A stretch of DNA of 64,000 nt from an uncultured Prochlorococcus sp. (GCA_902521995.1 CABYTO010000004.1:1-64000); one strand, 5' to 3'; positions 21,191-33,746 are shown, counted from the first letter of the stretch. Numbers and translations are program-made. Notes: a model not told the origin generated them from the sequence alone.

Positions 21191-21511
21191 ATGGACAGAA
21201 TACAACAAATAAAAGAAGCACACCCTTGGCTTGACTATGAAGATTTAGTAAAGGTTCTTATCTACCATCACCAAGGTTCCTCATGGATCCATAACCTACA
21301 AAGAGACAAGCTACAGCAGTCTATGGATGACTTCAGCAAGCTTGTTATATCAAAGAGTAGGAAAGCCCTTGAGCCCTTTGTAGAGTACGTTCTAGACGTG
21401 TACTACAACGGTGTAGATCAGTACGGCAATCAGATAGAAGAATCGAGTAGAGAAGAGTCTTTTGAGTATAGATGGTATAAAGCAAGAGCTATCCTTTTGA
21501 AGAGCAAATAA
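21191..21511 (+). CDS. Hypothetical protein, possibly of foreign origin
   Basis: A 106-residue soluble helical protein (AHPWLDYEDLVKVLIYHHQG; LEPFVEYVLDVYYNGVDQYG). Codon use is less AT-biased than neighbours (CTACAGCAG, GACGTG, TACAACGG), in line with the GC-richer patch just upstream. ATG start without obvious ribosome site. No domain recognised. The composition suggests acquisition, perhaps from a phage. Confidence 0.5.
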   Translation: MDRIQQIKEAHPWLDYEDLVKVLIYHHQGSSWIHNLQRDKLQQSMDDFSKLVISKSRKALEPFVEYVLDVYYNGVDQYGNQIEESSREESFEYRWYKARAILLKSK

Positions 21512-21561
21512 ACTTGTCGTTTTCTATTGCTAAAGTCAAATTTCAGGTAAAGTACCTATCC

Positions 21562-23367
21562 TCAGCCAATTGTTTTGCCATCATTTCTGCTGATTGCAAC
21601 AATAGCCGATCTGGGTACTGAGCTCCCACCATCAGGAAAGTGACATTTGTCAGGATTATTTTCACCTGGATGCTGGACTCCTACAAACATAGTCTTTTTA
21701 TCACTACTCCATGTGATACCAGTGATTTCACACTCTTTAGGACCTACTAAAAATCTGTCAATTTTACCTGTCCTAGGATTTGCGCATAACATTTGGTTAT
21801 TACCCATTCCTTCAAAGGCTCCTTGATTAGTATATTTACCATCAGTTTGTATCCATAAGTTACCTTTTGAATCAAATGCGATTCCATCAGGTGAATTAAA
21901 CATATTATCCTTCGTAATATTTTCAGAGCCCTTCATTAAACCTTCACCAACAACAGGATTACCAGCCATTGCAAATAAATCCCATTTAAACCCGTCAGCG
22001 GCATGTTCATTATTGTCAGGAGTCCATCGAACTATTTGACCATATGGATTTTCGACTCTTGGGTTAACTGCATTAACAGGTTGATTAGGTTTAACACCTC
22101 TATTTTTATTATTAGTTAAGGCACAATACGCCTCCACTTTATTAGGATTTGCAGCCACCCATTCAGGTCGATCCATAGTTGTTGCACCAACTTGGGTTGC
22201 CGCCATCCTTGTGAAAATACTAATATCTGAATCGCTCATTCCCGATTCTTTTAAATTAACCCATCTCCCGGTTCCATTCTCATTAAAAATCGCCACAAAT
22301 AAATCACCTTCCGTTAATAGATCATAATTTGATGCAGCTCCTTTTATGTACTTTCCTTTTGAAACGAATTTGTATAGATGCTCTCCTCTTTCATCATCTC
22401 CCATATAGGCAACAACTTGACCATTCTTGGAGACAACAACTTCACAGTTTTCATGTTTAAATCTACCCATTGCCGTATGTTTCCTTGGCATTGATTGTGG
22501 CTTAGAGGGATCAATTTCAGTAATATAACCATGCCTATTAATTTCATTCGGATTTTTTACAACATCAAATCTATCCTGATTCATAACCCAGTTGTAACCC
22601 CAATCTTTAGTTTTAACCCCATATCTTTTCAAATCTGCTGACAGATTTGCATTAGGGTCTGATGGAGATGAGAAATAACCGTGAAAATTCTCTTCACAAG
22701 CTAAATAAGTTCCCCAGGGAGTTCTGCCATTACCACAATTATTAAATGTACCTCTTGCTAATTTGCCTGTTTGATCCTCATCTGTTTTAAGTAATGGATG
22801 ACCTGCAGCCGGTCCGTCTATAGCCACTTTCGTATCTGCAGTAATTTTTCTGTTATAAAGAGAATCTTTAACTATTTCCCACTTCCTACCTTTTTGTGCA
22901 ACTTCAAAAATCGATACTCCATGTGCAGCCATGCCTTTTCTAACATCATCAGGTGTTTCAGGAAGCCCACTAGCACGGTTACCATAAATTATTTTTCTAT
23001 TACAGTATTCATTATTGACTGCAAGTACTGACTTGCCATTAACCTCAAAAAGACTCATTCCATCATTGTTATCTCCAAATGATAGTTCTTGCGACTCCCC
23101 AGTTCCTCTTGTTTGCTGATCAAATTCAGGGGCTCCGCTCCATAATGGATCACCCCAAGCTGCAACCGTATGCCAACTAAAACCTTTTGGGACAGTAATT
23201 GTATCTTTACTATTGGCTGCTAAAGGTGTAAAACTAATGCCATTAAAGTCTGAACCAAATCCAATTGCTTTGCTTGGAATAGTGGCAGCAGCAAAAGCAC
23301 CTATTCCTATAGCAAATGAACCCTGAAGAAATTTTCTTCTTGAAACAACTTCGTTAAAATCAGACAC
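21562..23367 (-). CDS. phoX: PhoX-family alkaline phosphatase
   Basis: 601 residues with a twin-arginine signal (SRRKFLQGSFAIGIGAFAAA), so exported folded by Tat, as PhoX requires because it assembles Fe and Ca cofactors in the cytoplasm. Family blocks are visible: FNNCGNGRTPWGTYLACEEN, RHGYITEIDPSKPQ, GRFKHENCEVVV, YMGDDERGEHLYKFVS, NSPDGIAFDSKGNLWIQTDG and VGVQHPGE. It releases phosphate from organic esters. A Pho-box-like pair of octamers lies 39 bp upstream. Confidence 0.88.
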   Translation of the reverse strand: MSDFNEVVSRRKFLQGSFAIGIGAFAAATIPSKAIGFGSDFNGISFTPLAANSKDTITVPKGFSWHTVAAWGDPLWSGAPEFDQQTRGTGESQELSFGDNNDGMSLFEVNGKSVLAVNNEYCNRKIIYGNRASGLPETPDDVRKGMAAHGVSIFEVAQKGRKWEIVKDSLYNRKITADTKVAIDGPAAGHPLLKTDEDQTGKLARGTFNNCGNGRTPWGTYLACEENFHGYFSSPSDPNANLSADLKRYGVKTKDWGYNWVMNQDRFDVVKNPNEINRHGYITEIDPSKPQSMPRKHTAMGRFKHENCEVVVSKNGQVVAYMGDDERGEHLYKFVSKGKYIKGAASNYDLLTEGDLFVAIFNENGTGRWVNLKESGMSDSDISIFTRMAATQVGATTMDRPEWVAANPNKVEAYCALTNNKNRGVKPNQPVNAVNPRVENPYGQIVRWTPDNNEHAADGFKWDLFAMAGNPVVGEGLMKGSENITKDNMFNSPDGIAFDSKGNLWIQTDGKYTNQGAFEGMGNNQMLCANPRTGKIDRFLVGPKECEITGITWSSDKKTMFVGVQHPGENNPDKCHFPDGGSSVPRSAIVAISRNDGKTIG

Positions 23368-23405
23368 AACATAAAAGTGATAACTAATTTAAAAATCTAT
23401 CTCTA

Positions 23406-23424
23406 AAGTTAAATTTAATTTAAG
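23406..23424 (-). promoter_or_regulatory. Putative Pho box
   Basis: On the minus strand CTTAAATT (23417-23424) and TTTAACTT (23406-23413) are spaced by three bases, the 11-bp tandem-octamer layout of cyanobacterial PhoB boxes (consensus near CTTAACCT). AT-rich background makes chance matches possible. Confidence 0.45.
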
Positions 23425-23493
23425 GAGTTTCTAAAGTTTAAAATCAGCTCGAAAAGAGCATAAGAGTTTAGTTGCTTTCTAATAAAAAACTTG

Positions 23494-23541
23494 TTGACTC
23501 ATACCCTTTTCAGTTGCTATAAATATTAGTACACTTGTACT
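23494..23541 (+). promoter_or_regulatory. Promoter with perfect LexA box
   Basis: TTGACT (23494-23499), 18-base spacer, TATAAA (23518-23523), then AGTACACTTGTACT (23528-23541), which fits the cyanobacterial LexA consensus (RGTAC-N3-DGTWCB; AGTACWNWTGTACT) at every position. The operator would cover the start of transcription, ideal for repression. Confidence 0.68.
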
Positions 23542-23549
23542 ATTTAGTT

Positions 23550-23777
23550 ATGGAGGACTGGCAGGAATGGGATTATCTAGAGGACGAAATATTAGTAAGA
23601 AAACGACGGAAGATTTGTATTACTTGCAATCACTTCAGGTACAGCACGACAAGTTCTTGTGTCACCATCCTTACCTGTCCATTTCATCAAAAGCTTATTC
23701 CTCAAGGAGATCATCTAATTAAAGGATGTAGATATTGGAGAGAGAACAGCAGAATATTTGCTCCAGAAGCAGCTTGA
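23550..23777 (+). CDS. Small Cys-rich protein, predicted LexA-controlled
   Basis: 75 residues from ATG 23550 (a TTG at 23535 would lie inside the operator). An acidic start (MEDWQEWDYLEDE) is followed by a basic stretch and Cys at CITC, SC, TC and GCRYW, a possible zinc-ribbon layout with HFRYS and FHQK. No domain is named with confidence. Its LexA box predicts induction by DNA damage. No ribosome site is visible in the roughly 20-base leader. Confidence 0.6.
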   Translation: MEDWQEWDYLEDEILVRKRRKICITCNHFRYSTTSSCVTILTCPFHQKLIPQGDHLIKGCRYWRENSRIFAPEAA

Positions 23778-23843
23778 GGATCTGGTACGTAGTTCTATAG
23801 AGAGAGCATTCAACCTAGTCTATGAAAGGGTTTTACATGCCTA

Positions 23844-24073
23844 GCTGGTATAGATTTGACAATCTGCTGGTATAAAAGACTCTCTCATTCCCTGAAAAGC
23901 ATTGCAAATACAAGGTTTGTTAATTTCAAAAAAAGTTTACTTCAAGCGATCTGTTTCTATATTTTTCTAAACTTTCTTAGACCAAATATCTTCGATAAAC
24001 TAAACAAAACGCTTTGGATTTAGCTGACTTTCTAAAAAAGTTAACAAAATGCCATACCAGCACCATACCAGCA
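23844..24073. repeat. Phased direct and inverted repeats of GCTGGTAT
   Basis: GCTGGTAT occurs at 23844 and 23866 (22 bp apart). Its complement ATACCAGC occurs at 24054 and 24065, within two perfect tandem copies of CCATACCAGCA (24052-24062, 24063-24073). Spacing of one and two helical turns suggests protein-binding sites. The rest of spacer 23778-24099 shows no gene; a 15-codon frame at 24049 coincides with the tandem copies. Confidence 0.5.
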
Positions 24074-24099
24074 GCCCTATTTCCCGCAAATTATAGACT

Positions 24100-24558
24100 A
24101 TGACTGAACCTAACTACTGGCTAATGAAAAGTGAGCCTGATGCTTATAGCATTGATACTTTAAAAAATGACGGTTTAACTTTATGGGACGGAATAAGAAA
24201 TTATCAGGCTCGAAATTTTATGAGAAAAATGAATAAAGGTGATAAAGTTTTTTTCTATCATTCGAATTGTAAACCCCCAGGTATTGTGGGACTTATGGAG
24301 GTAATTGATCTAAATATTGTTGATCCTACTCAATTTGATCAAAATTCAAAATATTTTGATCCAAAATCGAAATCTGATAATCCGAGATGGGATTGTGTAA
24401 AAGTAAAATACATTTCTAAATCAAATAAGATTTTAAGTTTACCTGAATTAAAGATTTTATTTAATGAGGATGAGTTATTAGTCGTAAAAAAAGGAAATAG
24501 GTTATCTATAATACCTGTCAGTAATGACATTGCAAAAATACTACTTGAAAAAATATAA
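24100..24558 (+). CDS. EVE-domain protein
   Basis: 152 residues spanning a single EVE (PUA-like) domain. The diagnostic start NYWLMKSEPDAYSIDTL, then LWDGIRNYQARNFMRKM and GDKVFFYHSNCKPPGIVGLM, match thymocyte-nuclear-protein-1-like proteins. EVE domains bind modified bases in nucleic acids; cellular role in cyanobacteria is unclear. The usual C-terminal repeat ELKILFNEDELLVVKKGNRL is intact. It converges on the DUF2811-like gene, 6 bp apart. Confidence 0.88.
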   Translation: MTEPNYWLMKSEPDAYSIDTLKNDGLTLWDGIRNYQARNFMRKMNKGDKVFFYHSNCKPPGIVGLMEVIDLNIVDPTQFDQNSKYFDPKSKSDNPRWDCVKVKYISKSNKILSLPELKILFNEDELLVVKKGNRLSIIPVSNDIAKILLEKI

Positions 24559-24564
24559 AAATTT

Positions 24565-24816
24565 TTAATCCTCAAAATTCATTGAAAACATATTACCAAT
24601 ATAGAGTCTCGTTAAATCCCTATTTTGAAATCCTTTTTGCATCAAAAATCCTGCAATTGCAGCTTGTAATATCCTGTATTGATCCCAGTTAGGATGCTCT
24701 TCAACAAATTCTTTCATAGCCTTTTGAAGATTTTCTTGAAGTTCACATTTGAAACTTATTACTTCATCTTTATGATTTAATACTTTTGAATTTTCGTCGT
24801 AATTTAACTTTTGCAT
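24565..24816 (-). CDS. DUF2811-like protein
   Basis: 83 residues. The segment FKCELQENLQKAMKEFVEEH-PNWDQYRILQAAIAGFLMQKG matches the compact helix-turn-helix-like pattern of cyanobacterial DUF2811 proteins (PxWDQ..ILxAAIAxFLxQ). Soluble. Function unknown; the fold suggests a small regulatory or DNA-binding protein. ATG start. Confidence 0.65.
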   Translation of the reverse strand: MQKLNYDENSKVLNHKDEVISFKCELQENLQKAMKEFVEEHPNWDQYRILQAAIAGFLMQKGFQNRDLTRLYIGNMFSMNFED

Positions 24817-25012
24817 ATTGAAAAATTTTATTGGAATTAAAATCTACAAGATGTAGTTTTCTCCAAAATTACTGAATCGTCAACAAGCATAATTAATAGA
24901 CTGTCTCAGGTTATAGAATAATGAGAATCTTGTCATAAAAAGGGGATTCATGGAAATGAATTTTGTAAATTTAAATCTTACTTAAATATAAAGATTTATA
25001 TAAAATCAGAAG

Positions 25013-25076
25013 TTTTCCACATGCTTTAGATCATTAGATATTTTTTTTTAAAAAGCTGTGGAAAAGTTGTGAAAAA
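25013..25076. promoter_or_regulatory. Cluster of DnaA-box-like sites
   Basis: TTTTCCACA at 25013-25021, its inverse TGTGGAAAA at 25057-25065, and a degenerate TGTGAAAAA at 25068-25076. TTTTCCACA is the cyanobacterial DnaA box. It lies in spacer 24817-25128 just downstream of the rpoZ-DUF1818 unit. No dnaN or dnaA is nearby, so chromosomal origin is unlikely; nothing else is seen in the spacer. Confidence 0.4.
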
Positions 25077-25128
25077 TTTTTTTTGGGAAGGGGAAATTTT
25101 TTCTAAAATTTCCAATTTTATTTATCTT

Positions 25129-25500
25129 TTAATCCATTGATTCCCACATGTTTTTTATTTCATAAAATAAATTTTGTGCTATTGGTATCGGCCAATACAT
25201 TTCAAAGGATCTAGTTTGGTCTTGACTTTCAAAAACAAGCCTTAAACTCCATTCATTTTTTTTCCCCTCTAAGTGAATATACCAAGGCAATTGTTCCAAT
25301 TCTAAAGTAATAGATTCTTCATCCATTAGTTCATCTTTGATAACTAATAGTTGTTGATTAATTTTTAAGAGTAGAAGATAAAGTGAGTAAAATTCACTTT
25401 TTTGTAACTCGATTGACCAATTGTCTACACCAATCAAAAAGCAAAATTTGCCTTTTTTAAAATCTTTAAGTAATCTCCATCTTTTTTGGTCTTCTACCAA
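25129..25500 (-). CDS. DUF1818-like cyanobacterial protein
   Basis: A 123-residue soluble protein: RWRLLKDFKKGKFCFLIGVD, WSIELQKSEFYSLYLLLLKI, LELEQLPWYIHLEGKK and YWPIPIAQNLFYEIKNM. The pattern and its place two bases after rpoZ match the DUF1818 family, known structurally to be a two-domain alpha/beta fold with unknown function. Co-transcription with rpoZ is evident from the spacing. Confidence 0.7.
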   Translation of the reverse strand: MVEDQKRWRLLKDFKKGKFCFLIGVDNWSIELQKSEFYSLYLLLLKINQQLLVIKDELMDEESITLELEQLPWYIHLEGKKNEWSLRLVFESQDQTRSFEMYWPIPIAQNLFYEIKNMWESMD

Positions 25501-25502
25501 GA

Positions 25503-25739
25503 TTAGCCTGGAAGTAAATCTGGTTGATCTTGCTCGTCACTTAGTTCAATAATTGACCTTTGAACCGGTTTAATAGTTGATTCTTCTAATAAGCCATCAA
25601 AATCATCAAAACGTCTTTGTTTAGCTCTGAAAGCAATTTTCACGGTAGTTAAATATCTATTAGTTGATTTTCTTATTAAGCTTTCACCTCTCTTTGCAAG
25701 ATCATTAGAATCAACTCCCGCACTATTTGATATTTTCAT
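25503..25739 (-). CDS. rpoZ: RNA polymerase omega subunit
   Basis: A 78-residue protein with the omega signature: [20 protein letters not shown] then [14 protein letters not shown], followed by an acidic tail. Cyanobacterial omega promotes assembly and primary sigma recruitment of RNA polymerase. It is the first gene of a short unit with the DUF1818-like gene and is divergent from the Hsp70-like gene (96 bp apart). Confidence 0.85.
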   Translation of the reverse strand: MKISNSAGVDSNDLAKRGESLIRKSTNRYLTTVKIAFRAKQRRFDDFDGLLEESTIKPVQRSIIELSDEQDQPDLLPG

Positions 25740-25835
25740 TAAAATAAATTTTTACTATAAAATATATCTTACATTTAATTCGACCGTTTCAAAACATAAT
25801 TTACAAAAAGAACTTAATTGATTCATTAATTTCAT

Positions 25836-27404
25836 ATGGAAGAAAATTTATCTGGAACACTTGCTATTGATTTAGGTAACACTAATACTGTAATAGCTTT
25901 TCAGGATCAAAAAGATATAAATTCTGTATTAGTTGAAATACCAAATATTACATCATCTCCAGGAGTTGTTCCTACAGCACTTTGGTTCGAGGGGCCTTCA
26001 AAGATTCCTAAAATTGGTAATAGTGCTCTAAAGATGAAGAATAATTCAAATGCTGATTCGTTTTTTCATTCGAATTTTAAAAGATTGATTGGAAAATCTA
26101 TTGAAAAAATTAACCAAAAAAATATTTTAAATCCTTATGAATGTGGCGAAAAGTTTTTTCAAATTTTGTGGGCAAACATTCCTCACAAATATGAGATCAA
26201 AAGACTCGTTTTAACTGCTCCAATAGATACGTATAAGGGTTACAGAGAATGGTTAGTTAATCTCTGCGGGGCAATATCTGTAGATGAAATAGCCCTTGTT
26301 GATGAGCCTACTGCGGCAAGTTTAGGAATAAATTTACCATTTGGCTCAAAAATTATGACATTAGATATTGGAGGAAGTACAGTCGATATGAATATAGTCA
26401 AAATAGAAGGGGGAGAAGGAAAGTCTGGTCCAATAGCTGAACTTTTAAAATTTAAAGGTAATGATGTAAGCTCAATATCAAAACAAAAGATAAGGTGTGC
26501 TGAGATAATTGGAAAAACAGGCTCAAAAATTGGTGGAAAAGATTTTGATCAATGGATAGTTAATTATTTTATTCCTGGTAATAATTATGTTTCTAATCTT
26601 TTAAAGGCAGAATCATTAAAATGTAAACTCAGTTCATCTGCAATCAAATATGAAAATAAATATCCACTAAAATTATTTACTGAACAAAATCAAGAAAAAG
26701 AATTTTACCTAAGTAAAGAAATATTTGAGAAAATACTCATTGAAAACAATCTTCTAAATCACCTTAATTCTTTACTCAAAGATTTATTAAATCAAGCAAG
26801 AGGCAAATTTTGCACTGTTGACGACTTAAATTCAATTGTTTTAGTTGGTGGAGGAACTCAAATACCATTGATTAAAGAATGGATAACAAAAAAAATTTCA
26901 AAGATTCAAATAAAGTCACCGCCTCCCGTCGAATCAATAGCTTTGGGAGCTTTAGCAATGACCCCTGGAGTAAAAATTAAAGACATATTAAACAAAGGAT
27001 TATCTATAAGATTATTTAATAAAAGAGAACAAAAACACTTTTGGCATCCTATTTTTTGTAGAGGGCAAACATGGCCGACAGAAAACCCATTTAAACTAAT
27101 CCTTCAAGCCAGTCATGAGAAGCAGAAAATATTCGAAATAATAATTGGAGAGACACAAAAAGAAAGATCATATGATGTTATTTTTGAAAATGGATTACCA
27201 AAGTTATCAGAGGTTCAAAGTGAAGAAGAAATTATAAAATGGGAAAAAAAACCACTCAAAATAGTATTAGAAAATGAATCAAATTTTGGAGAAGACAACT
27301 TAAAACTTTTTTTTAAAATTACAAAAAGTGCTGATTTATTAGTAAATTGTTTTGATATTAAGGATGAATTTTTAGGGGAGTATAATTTAGGAAATATTTT
27401 CTGA
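25836..27404 (+). CDS. Hsp70-family (DnaK-like) protein
   Basis: 522 residues, shorter than DnaK (about 630). ATPase motifs are intact: phosphate-1 LAIDLGNTNTVIAF, VDEPTAASLG, phosphate-2 TLDIGGSTVDMNIVK and adenosine VLVGGGTQIPLI. The substrate-binding part is a reduced beta region (residues about 370-520) without the helical lid, so it is an atypical Hsp70. Convergent with pyrR, 7 bp apart. Confidence 0.83.
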   Translation: MEENLSGTLAIDLGNTNTVIAFQDQKDINSVLVEIPNITSSPGVVPTALWFEGPSKIPKIGNSALKMKNNSNADSFFHSNFKRLIGKSIEKINQKNILNPYECGEKFFQILWANIPHKYEIKRLVLTAPIDTYKGYREWLVNLCGAISVDEIALVDEPTAASLGINLPFGSKIMTLDIGGSTVDMNIVKIEGGEGKSGPIAELLKFKGNDVSSISKQKIRCAEIIGKTGSKIGGKDFDQWIVNYFIPGNNYVSNLLKAESLKCKLSSSAIKYENKYPLKLFTEQNQEKEFYLSKEIFEKILIENNLLNHLNSLLKDLLNQARGKFCTVDDLNSIVLVGGGTQIPLIKEWITKKISKIQIKSPPPVESIALGALAMTPGVKIKDILNKGLSIRLFNKREQKHFWHPIFCRGQTWPTENPFKLILQASHEKQKIFEIIIGETQKERSYDVIFENGLPKLSEVQSEEEIIKWEKKPLKIVLENESNFGEDNLKLFFKITKSADLLVNCFDIKDEFLGEYNLGNIF

Positions 27405-27411
27405 AAGCAAA

Positions 27412-27948
27412 CTATTCAAGAAAAACTCCTTCCTCATTATCAACATTCTTTAAACGTAAACTAATACTTTCAATTTTACTAGTTGGCACTTTTTTACCAC
27501 AAAAATCTGGTTGAATAGGCAATTCTCTATGACCTCTATCTACCATTACTAACAACATTACTCTTTGGGGTCTGCCCCATGAATATAAAGCATCCATTGC
27601 AGCTCTAATTGTTCTTCCTGTATAAATCACATCATCTATTAAAAGAATTTCTTGTTTCTCAATTGGAGTTGGAATATCTGCAGCTTGTATCAGGCGAGTT
27701 CCAACTCTATTTTGATCATCTCTATAAAAAGTTGGATCAATTGTTCCTTTTTTAACTCTTAAACCTGTCCTACAAAATAATTCCTCTTCTAAAACTTCGG
27801 TCAGCTCAATTCCTCTAGTTGGGATACCAACCAATAAAAGGTTATCCAGTTTTTTGACTTTTTCAATAATTTCGGAAGTTAAACGTGAAATAGTTTTTCT
27901 AAGCTCAAATTCATTAAGTATTACAATCTTTTTTGTTTTCTTGGACAT
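27412..27948 (-). CDS. pyrR: Bifunctional PyrR (pyr regulator / uracil phosphoribosyltransferase)
   Basis: 178 residues, the family length. The PRPP-binding loop ILLIDDVIYTGRTIRAAMDA and flanking PTRGIEL and DRGHRELPIQPDF blocks are typical of PyrR, which in some bacteria attenuates pyr operons by binding RNA and also makes UMP from uracil and PRPP. No pyr genes are adjacent, so the enzymatic (salvage) role may dominate here. Confidence 0.88.
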   Translation of the reverse strand: MSKKTKKIVILNEFELRKTISRLTSEIIEKVKKLDNLLLVGIPTRGIELTEVLEEELFCRTGLRVKKGTIDPTFYRDDQNRVGTRLIQAADIPTPIEKQEILLIDDVIYTGRTIRAAMDALYSWGRPQRVMLLVMVDRGHRELPIQPDFCGKKVPTSKIESISLRLKNVDNEEGVFLE

Positions 27949-28087
27949 TATTTATCAAAAAATAAAAGTCGTCTTACTATTTTCTTAAATTAGCAAAAGC
28001 TAACTATGTTAATCATAAATTGTTAAAAAGTAACGTTTGAGGCTAAATTTAAGGTTGGATCAGTTAAAAATGAATTTGATCTAAAGT

Positions 28088-29710
28088 ATGTCAAAGATTA
28101 GCAGCAAAAATATAAAAAGATTAAGTGTTCCTCAGAGCCCTGTAGTTCTCGCAATCCTAGATGGATGGGGATATCGAGAAGAAAAATCAGATAATGCTAT
28201 AAATAGTGCCCACACTCCAATTATGGATTCATTGTGGCATGCTTATCCACACACCCTAATAAGTGCCAGTGGATCTGATGTAGGCCTCCCAGATGGTCAA
28301 ATGGGGAATTCAGAAGTAGGGCACCTTACCATTGGTTCGGGAAGAATAATACAACAAGAACTTGTAAGGATCTCAAATATTGTAAAAAATAATCAATTAG
28401 GCTTGGTAAATGAGTTAGAAGAGATGGCTGATTCATTAAAGAAAAATAATTCTACTTTGCATATCACGGGATTATGTTCTGATGGAGGAGTTCATAGTCA
28501 TATCGATCATTTATTAGGTTTAATAAAATGGGCATCTGATAATGAAATCAAAAAAGTTGCAATACATATTATTACCGATGGAAGAGACACTCCTGCGAAA
28601 AGTGCCTCTAAATATCTAAATCAAATAGAATCCTGTATTAAAAAATTTAATACAGGAGAAATAGCTTCCATATGTGGAAGATACTGGATAATGGATAGAA
28701 ATCAATTATGGGATAGGACACAAAAAGCATATTCTAATTTAACTGATCCAGATATTCCAATATCAAGTATTTCTCCTCAGGATTATATAGAAAAAAGTTA
28801 TGCCAAAAACATAACCGATGAATTTATAGATCCCATACGAATGTCTGAAAACTATCTTAAAGATGGTGATAGTTTAATTTGCTTTAACTTTCGTCCAGAC
28901 AGAGCAAGACAAATAATCAAATCTCTTTCAATGAAGGAATTCTCAGACTTTGAAAGAAAAAATTATCCAAATCTAGATTTAATCACTTTTACTCAATATG
29001 ATCCAAGCTTTCCAGTTAAAGTTGTGTTTCCTCCCGAATCGCTTAATAATTTTATAGGTCAGATAATATCAGAAAACGGACTTAAACAATACAGAACCGC
29101 GGAAACTGAAAAATATCCTCACGTAACATACTTTTTCAATGGAGGAGTTGAAATTCCGTTACCTGGAGAAAAGAGACATTTGATCCCATCTCCAAGAGTT
29201 GCAACTTATGATATGGAACCCGAAATGTCTGCGGAGGAATTAACTATTAGTTGCTCTAAAGCCATTAAAAGTGGGAATTATGCTTTTGTTGTAATTAATT
29301 TTGCCAATCCTGATATGGTTGGTCACACAGGCAACATGGATGCAACTGTTAAAGCTATAGAAAAAGTAGATAAGTGCGTAGGTCAAATAGTTAATGCAAC
29401 TGGAGAAATGGGTGGAAGCATTCTTATTACAGCCGATCATGGTAATGCAGAGGTAATGAAAGGAGCTGAAGGAGAACCATGGACAGCACATACAACAAAT
29501 AAAGTTCCACTAATTTTGATTGAGGGAGAAAAAAGAAAAATACCAAATATGGGAAATGAAATTAATTTAAGAGATAATGCCGGTTTAGCAGATATTGCTC
29601 CCACTTTATTGCAATTATTAAATCTCCCTATACCAATAGAAATGACAGGCAAATCTCTTATTCAAGAAATTGAATTAAAAGGTTATAATAAAGTCATCCA
29701 ACACGTTTAA
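28088..29710 (+). CDS. gpmI: 2,3-bisphosphoglycerate-independent phosphoglycerate mutase
   Basis: 540 residues, slightly longer than the usual 510. The metal-binding start [13 protein letters not shown], catalytic Ser75 in [13 protein letters not shown], the [10 protein letters not shown] loop, [18 protein letters not shown] and the C-terminal [11 protein letters not shown] metal site are all present. It interconverts 3- and 2-phosphoglycerate in glycolysis, using two Mn ions. secG follows 22 bp downstream, likely the same transcript. Confidence 0.95.
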   Translation: MSKISSKNIKRLSVPQSPVVLAILDGWGYREEKSDNAINSAHTPIMDSLWHAYPHTLISASGSDVGLPDGQMGNSEVGHLTIGSGRIIQQELVRISNIVKNNQLGLVNELEEMADSLKKNNSTLHITGLCSDGGVHSHIDHLLGLIKWASDNEIKKVAIHIITDGRDTPAKSASKYLNQIESCIKKFNTGEIASICGRYWIMDRNQLWDRTQKAYSNLTDPDIPISSISPQDYIEKSYAKNITDEFIDPIRMSENYLKDGDSLICFNFRPDRARQIIKSLSMKEFSDFERKNYPNLDLITFTQYDPSFPVKVVFPPESLNNFIGQIISENGLKQYRTAETEKYPHVTYFFNGGVEIPLPGEKRHLIPSPRVATYDMEPEMSAEELTISCSKAIKSGNYAFVVINFANPDMVGHTGNMDATVKAIEKVDKCVGQIVNATGEMGGSILITADHGNAEVMKGAEGEPWTAHTTNKVPLILIEGEKRKIPNMGNEINLRDNAGLADIAPTLLQLLNLPIPIEMTGKSLIQEIELKGYNKVIQHV

Positions 29711-29732
29711 ATTTAATAAAAGTTTTTGAGCA

Positions 29733-29960
29733 ATGATTGAAATTATAAGTTGGATATGGGTTTTTTCTGGAGTTCTCCTCATTCTCTTAGTTTTACTTCA
29801 TAGTCCTAAAGGTGATGGAATGGGAGGGATAGCTGCAAGTGGAAGTTCTATGTTCAATAGCGCAAGTAGTGCAGAGTCCTCACTAAACAAAATAACTTGG
29901 ACTTTTTTAGTAATATTTTTATCTCTCGCAATTATTCTTAGCGCTGGTTGGATTTCATAA
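29733..29960 (+). CDS. secG: Preprotein translocase subunit SecG
   Basis: 75 residues with two transmembrane helices (ISWIWVFSGVLLILLVLLHS; ITWTFLVIFLSLAIILSAGW) flanking the SecG loop PKGDGMGGIAASGSSMFNSA. It is the accessory subunit of the SecYEG channel. Located after gpmI and before a strong hairpin terminator. Confidence 0.92.
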   Translation: MIEIISWIWVFSGVLLILLVLLHSPKGDGMGGIAASGSSMFNSASSAESSLNKITWTFLVIFLSLAIILSAGWIS

Positions 29961-29967
29961 AAATTAA

Positions 29968-29996
29968 AAAAAGGACCATTTTTGTATGATCCTTTT
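29968..29996. terminator. Bidirectional terminator between secG and groEL
   Basis: AAAAAGGACCAT (29968-29979) and ATGATCCTTTTT (29985-29996) form a 12-base stem with one mismatch, with T run on the plus strand and A run (T on the minus strand) on the other side. It serves both convergent genes. Confidence 0.75.
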
Positions 29997-30025
29997 TAAG
30001 AAATTTATTAAAAACTATTTTTTAG

Positions 30026-31690
<1,665 letters not shown>

Positions 31691-31714
31691 TTAATAATTT
31701 TTGAAAAAAAAATT

Positions 31715-32026
31715 TTAGCTTACTACAGCTAAAATATCCTTTTCTGAGAGTAAGACATATTCATCTCCTCCCAATTTTATGTCTGTGCCAGCATATTTGC
31801 TGTACAAGACTTTGTCGCCAATACTCACTTCCGGAGTTTGTCGAGAACCATCATCATTAAGTTTGCCAGGACCAACCTGTGCAACTTCTCCAACCTGTGG
31901 TTTTTCTTTGGCTGAATCAGGCAAAAGTATGCCCCCAGCAGTTTTTTCCTCAGATGCGGAAACTTTGATAAATATTCTATCTCCCAGTGGTTTTACTGTA
32001 GAGACTGTAAGTGAAACAGCTGCCAT
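31715..32026 (-). CDS. groS: Co-chaperonin GroES
   Basis: 103 residues, standard length. The mobile loop region [20 protein letters not shown] and [10 protein letters not shown] start are intact. It caps the GroEL ring. First gene of the groESL unit, divergent from atpD. I see no CIRCE inverted repeat (TTAGCACTC pair) upstream, so HrcA control is not evident. Confidence 0.94.
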
Positions 32027-33706
<1,680 letters not shown>

Positions 33707-33746
33707 ATATCTGAATATATATCAAACCTTCAATAATTTTAAATTA

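Noticed and set aside
25013-25076. Chromosomal replication origin
   Set aside because: Only two exact DnaA boxes and no dnaN or dnaA neighbours, which normally flank the cyanobacterial origin.
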